Positions 55,889-63,941 of a stretch of DNA of 64,000 nucleotides are shown here, piece after piece. Source of the DNA: Winogradskyella eximia (GTDB lineage Bacteria > Bacteroidota > Bacteroidia > Flavobacteriales > Flavobacteriaceae); assembly GCF_003386165.1 (NCBI RefSeq), contig NZ_QRDV01000002.1, forward strand, positions 506,622 to 570,621, in the 5' to 3' direction. Below the pieces are notes generated by a model. The model was not told the origin of the DNA, did no database searches, and saw nothing but the letters and a program-made list of their open reading frames with translations. The translations under genes were made by a program, and so were the position numbers. Each line of letters begins with the position of its first letter. Position 1 is the first letter of the stretch.

Positions 55889-57160
55889 TTACTTCTTGTA
55901 AGGTCTGATAATAAGACGTGCTGCTTTATCAAAATTAATATAATTGTATGTCCAGTTGAACAAAACAATTACTCGATTTCTAAACCCAACTAAAGACATT
56001 AAATGCACAAACATCCAAACAAACCATGCAAAAAAGCCTCCAAATTTATAGTGCTTTAAATCTACAACAGCTTTATTTCTTCCTATAGTTGCCATAGACC
56101 CTTTATCTCTATATGTAAAAGGCTTTAAGGGTTTATTATCTATTAATCGTAATAAATTCTTTCCTAATAATTTACCTTGTTGAATAGCAGGTTGAGCAAC
56201 TTGTGGATGTCCTTTGGGATAGTCTTCTGATGCCATTAATGCAATATCTCCAACCGCAAAAATATTAGTATGCCCTTCTATTTGATTAAATTGATTCACT
56301 TTATAACGGTTGGCTCCTTGTATTAGAGCTTCAGCTTTTAAACCTTGAATTGGAGCTCCTGTAACACCAGCTGCCCAAATTAAGGTCTCAGATTCTAATT
56401 TTAATTCAGAATTAGTAGTTACTGTTGTACCATCATAATGTTTAACAAAGGTGTTCCGATGAATTTTCACACCTAACTTCTCTAAAAATCTTTCCGCTTT
56501 TTTTGAAGCATGCTCACTCATAGGTGGTAATACACGATCTGCACCTTCTAATAAGTGAATGTGCATATCGTTTGGATTTAAATCGCGATAATCTCTAGGT
56601 AAGATATTGTTTTTTAACTCTGCAATGGCACCTGCTAATTCCACTCCTGTTGGTCCTGCTCCAACGATAACAAAATTAAGATAAGCTTCTCGCTCTTCTT
56701 CTGTATCTGCAATGGCTGCCTTTTCAAAATTTTGTAAAATGAGACTTCTTATATTAAGTGCTTGTGGCACTGTTTTCATTGGCATACTGCTAGATTCTAT
56801 AGCTTTATTACCAAAGTAGTTTGTTTTAGTTCCGGTAGCAATAATTAAATAATCATAAGATAAATGACCAATTGAGGTAATGATTTCTTTATTTTCAGGT
56901 AGAATTTGTTCTACTTGTGCTAAACGAAAAAAAGACGTCTTATGCTTTTTTATAATCTTTCTTAACGGGTAAGCAATAGAGTCTGGTTCTAATCCAGCAC
57001 TAGATACTTGATATAATAAAGGTTGAAAAGTGTGGTAATTACGTTTGTCGATTAAGACAACCTGAACATTTTTATTAGCAAAGGCTTTGACCAAATTAAC
57101 ACCTGCAAAGCCACCACCTATAATGACAACTCTTGGTAGGTTAGATTGTGGGATATTCAT
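55889..57160 (-). CDS. NADH:quinone oxidoreductase type II (NDH-2)
   Basis: This 423-residue flavoprotein has the two dinucleotide motifs of NDH-2: RVVIIGGGFAGVNLVKAF for FAD and FVIVGAGPTGVELAGAIAELK for NADH. ALNIRSLILQNFEKA and FAVGDIALM (the FAD-phosphate-linked Asp) complete the core. The C-terminal amphipathic or membrane-binding part (about 370-423) fits peripheral membrane attachment. It passes electrons from NADH to quinone without pumping protons. A -7 element lies at 57186-57193. Confidence 0.94.
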   Translation of the reverse strand: MNIPQSNLPRVVIIGGGFAGVNLVKAFANKNVQVVLIDKRNYHTFQPLLYQVSSAGLEPDSIAYPLRKIIKKHKTSFFRLAQVEQILPENKEIITSIGHLSYDYLIIATGTKTNYFGNKAIESSSMPMKTVPQALNIRSLILQNFEKAAIADTEEEREAYLNFVIVGAGPTGVELAGAIAELKNNILPRDYRDLNPNDMHIHLLEGADRVLPPMSEHASKKAERFLEKLGVKIHRNTFVKHYDGTTVTTNSELKLESETLIWAAGVTGAPIQGLKAEALIQGANRYKVNQFNQIEGHTNIFAVGDIALMASEDYPKGHPQVAQPAIQQGKLLGKNLLRLIDNKPLKPFTYRDKGSMATIGRNKAVVDLKHYKFGGFFAWFVWMFVHLMSLVGFRNRVIVLFNWTYNYINFDKAARLIIRPYKK

Positions 57161-57185
57161 AAAATACTACTTGAAAATATAAGTG

Positions 57186-57193
57186 CAAAAATA
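57186..57193 (-). promoter_or_regulatory. -7 promoter element for the NDH-2 gene
   Basis: TATTTTTG on the minus strand, 26 bases before the start codon. Confidence 0.6.
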
Positions 57194-57236
57194 CGAATTA
57201 TAGCAGCAAAAACGCTTCTTTAAAACAATAGTTGAA

Positions 57237-57244
57237 TAAATTTG
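57237..57244 (+). promoter_or_regulatory. -7 promoter element for the sigma factor gene
   Basis: TAAATTTG, 53 bases before the TTG start codon. Confidence 0.6.
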
Positions 57245-57296
57245 TAACAAAATGGAAACTCTTACTACTAATTAAATAACTAACCAATTATATCAG

Positions 57297-57791
57297 TTGA
57301 ACAAAGAACTAGAACATAGTTTTGTAGAACAGTTGCAAAAACATCAAAATATTGTGCATAAGGTATGTCGCTTATACACTAATAATGTTGATGCACATAA
57401 CGATCTGTTTCAAGAAATCACCATACAATTATGGAAAGCGTTTCCAAAATTTAGAGGTGACGCTAAATTTAGCACTTGGATGTACAGAGTAGGTTTAAAT
57501 ACTGCAATTACGTTATACAGGAAATCGAAAAGACGCATAGATACGCAGGCATTTGACTCAGTTGAGTTTAAAATTAAATCGGAAGATTATGACGATACGG
57601 AAGAGCAACAGCTAAAACTTTTATACCAAGCCGTTCATCAATTAAATGATATTGAAAAAGCGTTAGTTTTCTTGTACTTAGAAGACAAAGATTACAGAGA
57701 AATTAGTACAACTTTAGGTATAACTGAAGTTAATGCACGTGTAAAAATGAATCGTGTAAAAAAGAAATTAAAAACCATACTAAATCCGTAA
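57297..57791 (+). CDS. ECF-type sigma-70 factor, TTG start
   Basis: This 164-residue sigma factor has region 2 (LFQEITIQLWKAFPKFRGDAKFSTWMYRVGLNTAI) and region 4 (LYLEDKDYREISTTLGITEVNARVKMNRVKKKL). The start must be TTG at 57297: an in-frame stop lies at 57273-57275 and there is no ATG or GTG between. The N-terminus NKELEHSFVEQLQKHQNIV fits the family. It is followed after 4 bases by a membrane protein that is the probable anti-sigma partner. The target genes are not known. Confidence 0.93.
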   Translation: MNKELEHSFVEQLQKHQNIVHKVCRLYTNNVDAHNDLFQEITIQLWKAFPKFRGDAKFSTWMYRVGLNTAITLYRKSKRRIDTQAFDSVEFKIKSEDYDDTEEQQLKLLYQAVHQLNDIEKALVFLYLEDKDYREISTTLGITEVNARVKMNRVKKKLKTILNP

Positions 57792-57795
57792 AATT

Positions 57796-58428
57796 ATGGA
57801 TGAATTAGAATTATTAAAAAAAGATTGGAATAAGTCCAATACCCAATATAAATCATTTTCGGATAGCGATATTTATAAGATGAGCCATAAAAAATCATCA
57901 ACTATTGTTAAAACTCTATTTTACATTAGTTTGGCGGAATTGGTCTTTTGGATATTTATCAATTTCTTACCGTTTGTTCTTTCAGACAGAATGAAAGCAC
58001 AACTAGAAGAAATGAGTCATAGTTGGATATATATAGGATTGAATATATTAAGCTATGCAGTCATTGTTTTATTTATTTATCTGCTATGGAATGCTCAAAA
58101 ATCCATTTCAGTTACGGATAATGCAAAAAAACTGATGGAAAGCATCTTAAAGACAAGAAAAATAATTAAATATTATGTGCTTTACAATTTATTAATAGCG
58201 CTAATAAGTATTCCTATTTCACTTTATTTTAGTATTAATGAGCATCCTGAAATTTCAGAAAAATTAAGTACGGCCTCATCTACACAATTAGCGATGATTC
58301 TTTTAATAACAATCTTAGTTACAGCCGTTTTTTTAACCTTAATCTGGTTATTCTATAAATTAATTTATGGTATTTTAATTAAACGTCTTAACGCTAATTA
58401 TAACGAATTAAAAAAGTTAGAAGTTTAG
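57796..58428 (+). CDS. Four-helix membrane protein, probable anti-sigma partner
   Basis: This 210-residue protein has a short soluble N-terminus (MDELELLKKDWNKSNTQYKSFS) followed by about four helices near residues 37-60, 77-98, 116-135 and 155-180. The soluble start before the first helix suits sigma-factor binding. In Flavobacteria this type of protein is found directly after ECF sigma genes, although annotation often gives it misleading names. The role is inferred from position, since no zinc-type anti-sigma motif is present. A strong terminator follows. Confidence 0.8.
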   Translation: MDELELLKKDWNKSNTQYKSFSDSDIYKMSHKKSSTIVKTLFYISLAELVFWIFINFLPFVLSDRMKAQLEEMSHSWIYIGLNILSYAVIVLFIYLLWNAQKSISVTDNAKKLMESILKTRKIIKYYVLYNLLIALISIPISLYFSINEHPEISEKLSTASSTQLAMILLITILVTAVFLTLIWLFYKLIYGILIKRLNANYNELKKLEV

Positions 58429-58436
58429 TATAAAGC

Positions 58437-58467
58437 AATAAGCCAGCAATATGATTGCTGGCTTATT
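58437..58467. terminator. Bidirectional terminator between the sigma/anti-sigma unit and the acyltransferase gene
   Basis: The 14-bp perfect stem AATAAGCCAGCAAT (58437-58450) pairs with ATTGCTGGCTTATT (58454-58467) around an ATG loop. Confidence 0.9.
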
Positions 58468-58488
58468 ACTTAAAACAAAGATTGTAAT

Positions 58489-59289
58489 TTACATATCTCT
58501 TAATTCTCTATTTAAACGTTCATTTTCTTCAAGTACATCTTGTGGAATCACTTTTAAGAATGAAGGGTGTTGCTCAATAGCATACTCAATTTTTTCTACA
58601 ATATCTGCAATAGATTCGTTATCGTAATCAATATCTAAAGGCTCTTTAATTTCAAAAGATTGAAAAATATTTTTCTTTTTAATTCGCAATCCTTTTTTAT
58701 CAAACGAACGTCTAAATCCATCAATTACAATAGGTACAACAATTGGTTTGTACTTTTTTATAATGTGAGCAGTTCCTTTTCTAATGGGTTTAAAAGGTGT
58801 TGTTGTCCCTTGCGGAAACGTTACTACCCAACCATCGTCTAAAGCTGTTTTTATCATTGTAATATCACTCATCTTCACTTGGCGATTAATATCCTTCCCT
58901 TCAGAACGCCATGTACGTTCAATACTAATTGAACCTGTATAAGCAAATATTTTTGGCAATAGTCCAGATTTCATGGTTTCCTTTGCAGCAACATAATACA
59001 TGTTTAATTTAGGATTCCATAAATAACCTACATTTTTAATATTATCTAATCGACCGCTTAAACTCGCATTAAATACGTGAAACATAGCAATAACATCAGC
59101 AAAATAAGTTTGATGATTAGATATAAACAATACGTTGGTATCTGGTAGATTCTTTAAAATATCCGAACCTTCAATCTGCAAATCATTAAAACCTCTAAAG
59201 CGTCTATGTGTAGCAACACCTAGTATTCTAATAAGCCATTTTTTAACCCAAAGTATATGTCCGAAAGGATTTCGTTTAAATAATCCCAT
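58489..59289 (-). CDS. PlsC-like 1-acylglycerol-3-phosphate acyltransferase with altered motifs
   Basis: This 266-residue protein has the PlsC fold and a membrane-associated N-terminus. The catalytic block is SNHQTYFADV: H59 and D65 are separated by five residues (HX5D) instead of the usual HX4D. The second block, usually FPEGTRS, is FPQGTTTP (158-165), with Gln in place of Glu. The phosphate-binding and acyl motifs IERTWRSEG and VPIVIDGFRRSF are present. The family makes phosphatidic acid for membrane lipids. The changes suggest altered specificity, or a subtype shared by related flavobacteria. A -7 element lies at 59316-59323. Confidence 0.88.
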   Translation of the reverse strand: MGLFKRNPFGHILWVKKWLIRILGVATHRRFRGFNDLQIEGSDILKNLPDTNVLFISNHQTYFADVIAMFHVFNASLSGRLDNIKNVGYLWNPKLNMYYVAAKETMKSGLLPKIFAYTGSISIERTWRSEGKDINRQVKMSDITMIKTALDDGWVVTFPQGTTTPFKPIRKGTAHIIKKYKPIVVPIVIDGFRRSFDKKGLRIKKKNIFQSFEIKEPLDIDYDNESIADIVEKIEYAIEQHPSFLKVIPQDVLEENERLNRELRDM

Positions 59290-59315
59290 AGTAAATTTTC
59301 AGTTTTTATCAATTA

Positions 59316-59323
59316 CAAATGTA
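59316..59323 (-). promoter_or_regulatory. -7 promoter element for the acyltransferase gene
   Basis: TACATTTG on the minus strand, 27 bases before the start codon. It lies just upstream of the 3' end of the Nudix gene. Confidence 0.5.
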
Positions 59324-59337
59324 ACTAATATGTTAAA

Positions 59338-59982
59338 TTATAAAACCTGTTTTAACAAGTCTTTTATTTCGCCAAGCATCATAGCTGTTGCTCCCCAAAC
59401 AATATGACCGTTTAATTTAAAAGCAGGCACATCGGCTTCAACATTAAAAGAGGTTGGCACTCTTGCAGTTAACACATTAGTATCGCATAAAAAATCCCTT
59501 AGTTTCACTTCTATGATGGCGTCTACTTCTTCATCTTGCTTTGAAAAAATTAAACTTTTTTCTGAAATGCCTATAAAAGGATGTACCATAAAATTACTTG
59601 GTGGTATATAAATAGGAGACATTCTTTTCAAAACCTCAAAATCTTCTTTTGCAACACCTATTTCTTCTTCGGTTTCTCTAATAGCCGTTAGCATTAAATC
59701 ATTGTTATCATCATCTTCATATTTTCCACCAGGAAAACCAACTTGTGCGGAATGGACACCTTTATATGTATTACGGAGAATAAGAACCAAAGTGGTTTCG
59801 TCTTTAGTATTTGGATAAAACAAAGCCATAACACCAGCTTGTCTTGCTGTTTTAGACTTCGCTTTCATCTTCTCAGCCAAGTCTAACCGATAAGGAGGAG
59901 ACATTTTAGCATGAGAGTCTTCGCCTGAAAGCTCAAGATGTTTTATTTTTACTACTGATTCTAAAAACGTACTAAATAGCAT
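59338..59982 (-). CDS. Nudix hydrolase, CoA pyrophosphatase (NudL-like)
   Basis: This 214-residue enzyme has the Nudix box in GFPGGKYEDDDNNDL followed by AIRETEEEIGV, with the metal-binding Glu residues present. The N-terminal SHAKMSPPYRLD and GVMALFYPNTKDETTLVLILR fit CoA pyrophosphatases, which cleave CoA to 4'-phosphopantetheine. The start codon lies 2 bases from that of the divergent cyclophilin gene, so each promoter must lie within the other gene's beginning. Confidence 0.93.
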   Translation of the reverse strand: MLFSTFLESVVKIKHLELSGEDSHAKMSPPYRLDLAEKMKAKSKTARQAGVMALFYPNTKDETTLVLILRNTYKGVHSAQVGFPGGKYEDDDNNDLMLTAIRETEEEIGVAKEDFEVLKRMSPIYIPPSNFMVHPFIGISEKSLIFSKQDEEVDAIIEVKLRDFLCDTNVLTARVPTSFNVEADVPAFKLNGHIVWGATAMMLGEIKDLLKQVL

Positions 59983-59984
59983 TT

Positions 59985-60698
59985 ATGAAATTTCGATTAT
60001 TGTTTCCGATAGTTATAGGAATAGGATTACTACTTCTGAATTGTGAAGATAAGCAAACTTCAAAAAAATCAGATACTACAGTAGTAAAAGATTCAACTAT
60101 TTCTAAACCTGAAAACAAACTTAAAAAAACATTAAAACCAGAATACCCAAGACTTACAGATAACAATGCCATGGAATTCTTTTTAGAATACGAAAAAGAA
60201 AACAAGGAAGATAAAGTACGGATTACTACTGATTTTGGCATTATAGAAATTCAGTTATATGATAAAACGAAATTCCATAGAGCCAATTTTGTTTACCTCA
60301 CAAAGCGCAATTATTTTGAAGGCACACAGTTTTACAGAGTTGTAAAAGATTTTGTAATTCAAGGAGGCAGTAGTGATGATTACAACTTAGCCAAAAAACG
60401 ACAAAAAATTGGCAAGTACTTATTGCCACCAGATACCAAAAGAGGTTACACGCACAAACGCGGAGCCGTTTCTATGCCAAGTAGCGAAATTGAAAGTGCA
60501 TACAAACTCGCCTCTCCTTTTCAATTTTTTATTATTCAACGTAAAGGTGGAGCACAATATTTAGATGGTGATTATACTGTTTTTGGTGAAGTAACATTAG
60601 GAATGGATGTGGTAGATAAAATAGCGAATGTAAAAACAGACGATGGAGATTGGCCTTTACAAAATGTTTATATAAGAAAAGTAGAGTTAATAGATTGA
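59985..60698 (+). CDS. Cyclophilin-type peptidyl-prolyl isomerase lipoprotein
   Basis: This 237-residue protein has a lipoprotein signal (IGLLLLNC, Cys near 20) and a charged linker, then a cyclophilin domain (about 75-237): DFGIIEIQLYDKTKFHRANFVYLTKRNYFEGTQFYRVVKDFVIQGG, then PSSEIESAYKLASPFQFFIIQRKGG and YTVFGEVTLGMDVVDKIA. The catalytic Arg is in FYRVV. It helps fold periplasmic or outer-membrane-bound proteins. The short inserted loop SSDDYNLAKKRQ is typical of bacterial members. Confidence 0.94.
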   Translation: MKFRLLFPIVIGIGLLLLNCEDKQTSKKSDTTVVKDSTISKPENKLKKTLKPEYPRLTDNNAMEFFLEYEKENKEDKVRITTDFGIIEIQLYDKTKFHRANFVYLTKRNYFEGTQFYRVVKDFVIQGGSSDDYNLAKKRQKIGKYLLPPDTKRGYTHKRGAVSMPSSEIESAYKLASPFQFFIIQRKGGAQYLDGDYTVFGEVTLGMDVVDKIANVKTDDGDWPLQNVYIRKVELID

Positions 60699-60725
60699 TT
60701 ATAAAATCGATAACTAAACAAGTAC

Positions 60726-60758
60726 ACTCATTATTGCATTTTTCAGATTATAATGAGT
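60726..60758. repeat. Hairpin in the gap between the cyclophilin and M3 peptidase genes
   Basis: ACTCATTAT (60726-60734) and ATAATGAGT (60750-60758) are perfect inverted repeats around a 15-base loop. No strong T-run follows. It is the only structure seen in the 204-base gap. Confidence 0.45.
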
Positions 60759-60902
60759 CTAGAATGTATTTAATTTTTCATACAATCTATTAAAACCAAC
60801 CTCGAAGAATTATAAATTATTTAAGAAACTTGAAATCTAATTTAAGTACCTTGTTTGCTTTATAAATTGCTATCAATTTATCAATGCTAAAAACGAACTA
60901 AC

Positions 60903-63047
60903 ATGATATCTAAATCTATTAAAGCCACTTTTATTTGCAGCCTTATTTTATTAACAAACTGTAAAGAAGAAGCCAAACAAACACCCCAAACAGCAATGAG
61001 TGATAACGTATTAATCCAAGAATGGACAGGACCTTACGAAGGTGTACCTGCTTTTGATAACATGTCTGTAGATGATATAAAATCTGCCTTAGAAGAAGCT
61101 ATGAAGCTCAACCTTGAAGAGATTGAAGCTATTGCAAATAATACTGAAGCAGCTACGTTTAAAAACACCATTGTTGCTATGGAAAGTGCAGGCAAGCCGC
61201 TTAATAGAGTGTTTGCTTATTATGGTATTATGGGAAGTAATGTCTCAACACCCGAGTTTAGAACCATACAGTCTGAACTTGCACCAAAACTTTCAGATTT
61301 TAGATCTCAAATTTCTCAGAATGAAAAATTATTTCAGCGTATAAAAACTGTTTACGATGCTTCTCAAAAAACACCTTTAGAGTCACAAGCACAACGTGTC
61401 GTTGATTTAACCTATAAGCAGTTTGAAATGAATGGTGCCAACCTAGATGCCGAAAAGAAAAAACGCTATGCCGAAATCAATAAAGAACTCTCTATATTAT
61501 ATACCGATTTTGCAAATAATGTTTTGCATGATGAAGAAAACTATATTACATATTTAAACAAAGATCAATTGGGTGGTTTGGCAGATGGTTTTATTAAATC
61601 TGCAGCAAAAATAGCCACAGATAAAGGTGAAGATGGAAAATACGCCATTACCAATACGCGCTCGTCAATAGATCCGTTCCTTACCTACTCTACTGAACGC
61701 GAATTACGCAAGCAAGTTTGGACCAACTACTACTCTAGAGGTGATAATGGAGATGATTATGATAACAATGAAATTATAGCCAAAATTTTAAGACTACGAA
61801 AAGAACGTGTTGGCCTTATGGGTTATAACAATTTTGCTGAATGGAGATTACAAGATCGTATGGCAAAAACTCCAGAAAATGCTATGGATTTAATGATGGC
61901 TGTTTGGCCAGCTGCAACTGCTAGAGTAAAAGAAGAAGTTGCAGATATGCAAACTGTAGCTAACGAGCTTGGAGACAAAATAACCATTGAGCCTTGGGAT
62001 TATAGATATTATGCTGAGAAAGTTCGTAAGAAAAAATATGATTTAGATAGTGACGAAGTCAAACAATATTTACAATTAGATAAACTAACAGAAGCGATGT
62101 TTTTTACAGCTGGAGAATTGTTTAATTATAAGTTCACACCTGTTGCAGAAGGCTCTGTGCCAGTATTTCATGAAGATGTAAAAGTTTGGGAAGTAACAGA
62201 TAAAGATTCCGGAAAAAACATTGGCTTATGGTATTTAGACCCTTATGCTCGCCAAGGTAAACGTTCTGGTGCATGGGCAACAACCTATAGAAGCTCAGAT
62301 TCCTTTGAAGGTAAAACCAATGTTTTAGCCTCTAACAATTCTAACTTCGTAAAACCGGCTCCAGGAGAAGCTGTTTTGGTATCTTGGGATGATGCCACAA
62401 CGTTTTTTCATGAGTTTGGTCATGCCCTTCACTTCTTTTCTGCTGATGTAAAATATCCAACCTTAAATGGAGGAGTTAGAGATTATACAGAATTCCAATC
62501 GCAATTATTAGAACGTTGGTTATTTACCGATAAAGTTATTAATCAGTTTTTAGTGCATTATAAAACAGGCGAGCCTATTCCTGCTACTTTAGTTGAAAAA
62601 ATAAAGAAAGCCTCTACCTTTAACCAAGGTTTTGGAACCACAGAATATTTGGCCTCTGCTCTTATAGATATGAAATTGCACTTAGCAGATCCAACGGACA
62701 TTGACATTGATAAATTTGAACGCGAAACTCTTGACGAATTAGGTATGCCAAAAGAATTACCAATGCGTCATAGAACACCTCAATTTGGTCATGTGTTTTC
62801 TGGTGAAGGTTATGCAACGGCATATTATGGTTACATGTGGGCAGATGTATTAACAAGTGATGCGTCTGAAGCGTTTAGAGAAGCCGAAGGCGGTTTTTAT
62901 GACAAAGAAGTTGCCGACAAATTAGTGAAATATTTATTTGCACCACGTAACGCTATGGATCCTGCTGAAGCCTATAGAAAATTTAGAGGACGCGATGCCA
63001 AGATTGAAGCTTTAATGAAAGATCGTGGATTTCCAATCTCTAAATAA
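60903..63047 (+). CDS. M3-family zinc metallopeptidase, Dcp-type lipoprotein
   Basis: This 714-residue protein has a lipobox-type signal (LILLTNC, Cys near 20), so it is probably lipid-anchored in the envelope. The zinc motif HEFGHALH (503-510) with the third ligand Glu in YTEFQSQLLERW is complete. The N-terminal half is the helical lid typical of oligopeptidase A and dipeptidyl carboxypeptidase. VFSGEGYATAYYGYMWADV near the C-terminus contains the substrate-binding His/Tyr residues of the family. It would trim peptides in the periplasm. Confidence 0.95.
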   Translation: MISKSIKATFICSLILLTNCKEEAKQTPQTAMSDNVLIQEWTGPYEGVPAFDNMSVDDIKSALEEAMKLNLEEIEAIANNTEAATFKNTIVAMESAGKPLNRVFAYYGIMGSNVSTPEFRTIQSELAPKLSDFRSQISQNEKLFQRIKTVYDASQKTPLESQAQRVVDLTYKQFEMNGANLDAEKKKRYAEINKELSILYTDFANNVLHDEENYITYLNKDQLGGLADGFIKSAAKIATDKGEDGKYAITNTRSSIDPFLTYSTERELRKQVWTNYYSRGDNGDDYDNNEIIAKILRLRKERVGLMGYNNFAEWRLQDRMAKTPENAMDLMMAVWPAATARVKEEVADMQTVANELGDKITIEPWDYRYYAEKVRKKKYDLDSDEVKQYLQLDKLTEAMFFTAGELFNYKFTPVAEGSVPVFHEDVKVWEVTDKDSGKNIGLWYLDPYARQGKRSGAWATTYRSSDSFEGKTNVLASNNSNFVKPAPGEAVLVSWDDATTFFHEFGHALHFFSADVKYPTLNGGVRDYTEFQSQLLERWLFTDKVINQFLVHYKTGEPIPATLVEKIKKASTFNQGFGTTEYLASALIDMKLHLADPTDIDIDKFERETLDELGMPKELPMRHRTPQFGHVFSGEGYATAYYGYMWADVLTSDASEAFREAEGGFYDKEVADKLVKYLFAPRNAMDPAEAYRKFRGRDAKIEALMKDRGFPISK

Positions 63048-63122
63048 GGTTAATAGCGATAAAAACTGTTGTTATCCCGCAAATTTCAATGATAATTTAC
63101 TATAATTGTGTTGATATAACTA

Positions 63123-63131
63123 GTTAGGCAC
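63123..63131. repeat. GTTAGGCAC boundary element
   Basis: The GTTAGGC core fits the GTTRRRY recombination core of integron attC sites. Its exact reverse complement is at 63900-63908, on the other side of a two-gene segment. Confidence 0.35.
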
Positions 63132-63144
63132 AAGCTGAAGAATA

Positions 63145-63555
63145 ATGGAAACAGAAGAAATCAAAATTTTTGTTTATGACAAAAGAGAGAAAATAACTTC
63201 TTCTTGTTATGTCGAACAAATATCCGAAAACAAGTTCCGAATGACCGAAAATGACCTTTTCAATTGTCACCTAACAAAAGGAACTGAATTTAAAACGAGA
63301 TTAAATGAAGATGGAAATCACGAAGTTGTCAAAATCCTTAAGAAATCTGAATTTATTACAAGACGTTTCCTTTTATCAACTCAATACAAAGAATCCGACT
63401 ATAGAGTTTTAGGAGACGAATTAATGAAGCGTGGTGGATTTTGGCAAGTAGATTTTGGTGGAATAGCGACAGTTAATATTCCTAAAGACTTTGAATTTAA
63501 TATTGACCAAGTTATGAAAGAATTAGACTTGAATTTGACCGAAATAACTGAATAG
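63145..63555 (+). CDS. Protein of unknown function, weakly DUF4265-like
   Basis: This 136-residue soluble protein has no signal peptide. The pattern CYVEQISENKFRMTENDLFNCHLTKGTEFKTRLNEDG followed by VVKILKKSEFITRRFLL weakly recalls DUF4265, whose members have a similar beta-rich start and a charged turn; this is my impression only. The gene is 2 bases before the next gene. Its codon use differs from the preceding genes (for instance more CCG, CGA and GACC combinations), and it lies between GTTAGGCAC and GTGCCTAAC. Confidence 0.65.
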   Translation: METEEIKIFVYDKREKITSSCYVEQISENKFRMTENDLFNCHLTKGTEFKTRLNEDGNHEVVKILKKSEFITRRFLLSTQYKESDYRVLGDELMKRGGFWQVDFGGIATVNIPKDFEFNIDQVMKELDLNLTEITE

Positions 63556-63557
63556 AT

Positions 63558-63923
63558 ATGGATTTCCCTTTGCAACCTTTAATCATTCCCAGTGGATGTC
63601 GAATCTCTAAAAATGATTTTACGACTTATAATCCTGAAATTGATTTTACAGAAGAACGAAATTTGTATAATCTAACAGAAGACCTTTTACAAATTGCATT
63701 TGATTACTCAAATCTGTTAATTGATTTGGGTTGGTATGGAGAAATCTCAACAAACGATGGGGAATTTTATATTCACGTTATAGAAAATGAAAATTGGGAT
63801 AATCCGATACGCACTGAAAAGTCAAAATCTCAAAAGACTATAACAGAAAAACTTGAACTTCTACTATTGGAAATTCGCGAAAGTGGAAAGATAAAGCCAG
63901 TGCCTAACAAAGTACTGTGGTAA
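63558..63923 (+). CDS. Protein of unknown function, immunity-like features
   Basis: I recognise no family for this 121-residue protein. It is soluble, acidic and rich in aromatic residues: LLIDLGWYGEISTNDGEFYIHVIENENWDNPI, then a Lys/Glu-rich helix (TITEKLELLLLEIRESGK). Small acidic proteins with this kind of mixed alpha/beta pattern are common among toxin immunity proteins and cassette genes. It follows the previous gene by 2 bases, so the two form one unit. The sequence GTGCCTAAC lies inside its last codons. Confidence 0.6.
   Translation: MDFPLQPLIIPSGCRISKNDFTTYNPEIDFTEERNLYNLTEDLLQIAFDYSNLLIDLGWYGEISTNDGEFYIHVIENENWDNPIRTEKSKSQKTITEKLELLLLEIRESGKIKPVPNKVLW
63900..63908. repeat. GTGCCTAAC boundary element
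   Basis: The core GCCTAAC fits RYYYAAC, the other attC boundary, and is the exact inverse of the element at 63123-63131. No partner core is visible in the remaining 92 bases of the window. Confidence 0.35.
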
Positions 63924-63941
63924 AAAACAAGTAAAAATGTA

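Noticed and set aside
63048..63131. A complete attC site upstream of the two-gene segment
   Set aside because: Only the GTTAGGC end is present; no GCCTAAC start is found between the M3 peptidase stop and this point, so I do not call an integron.
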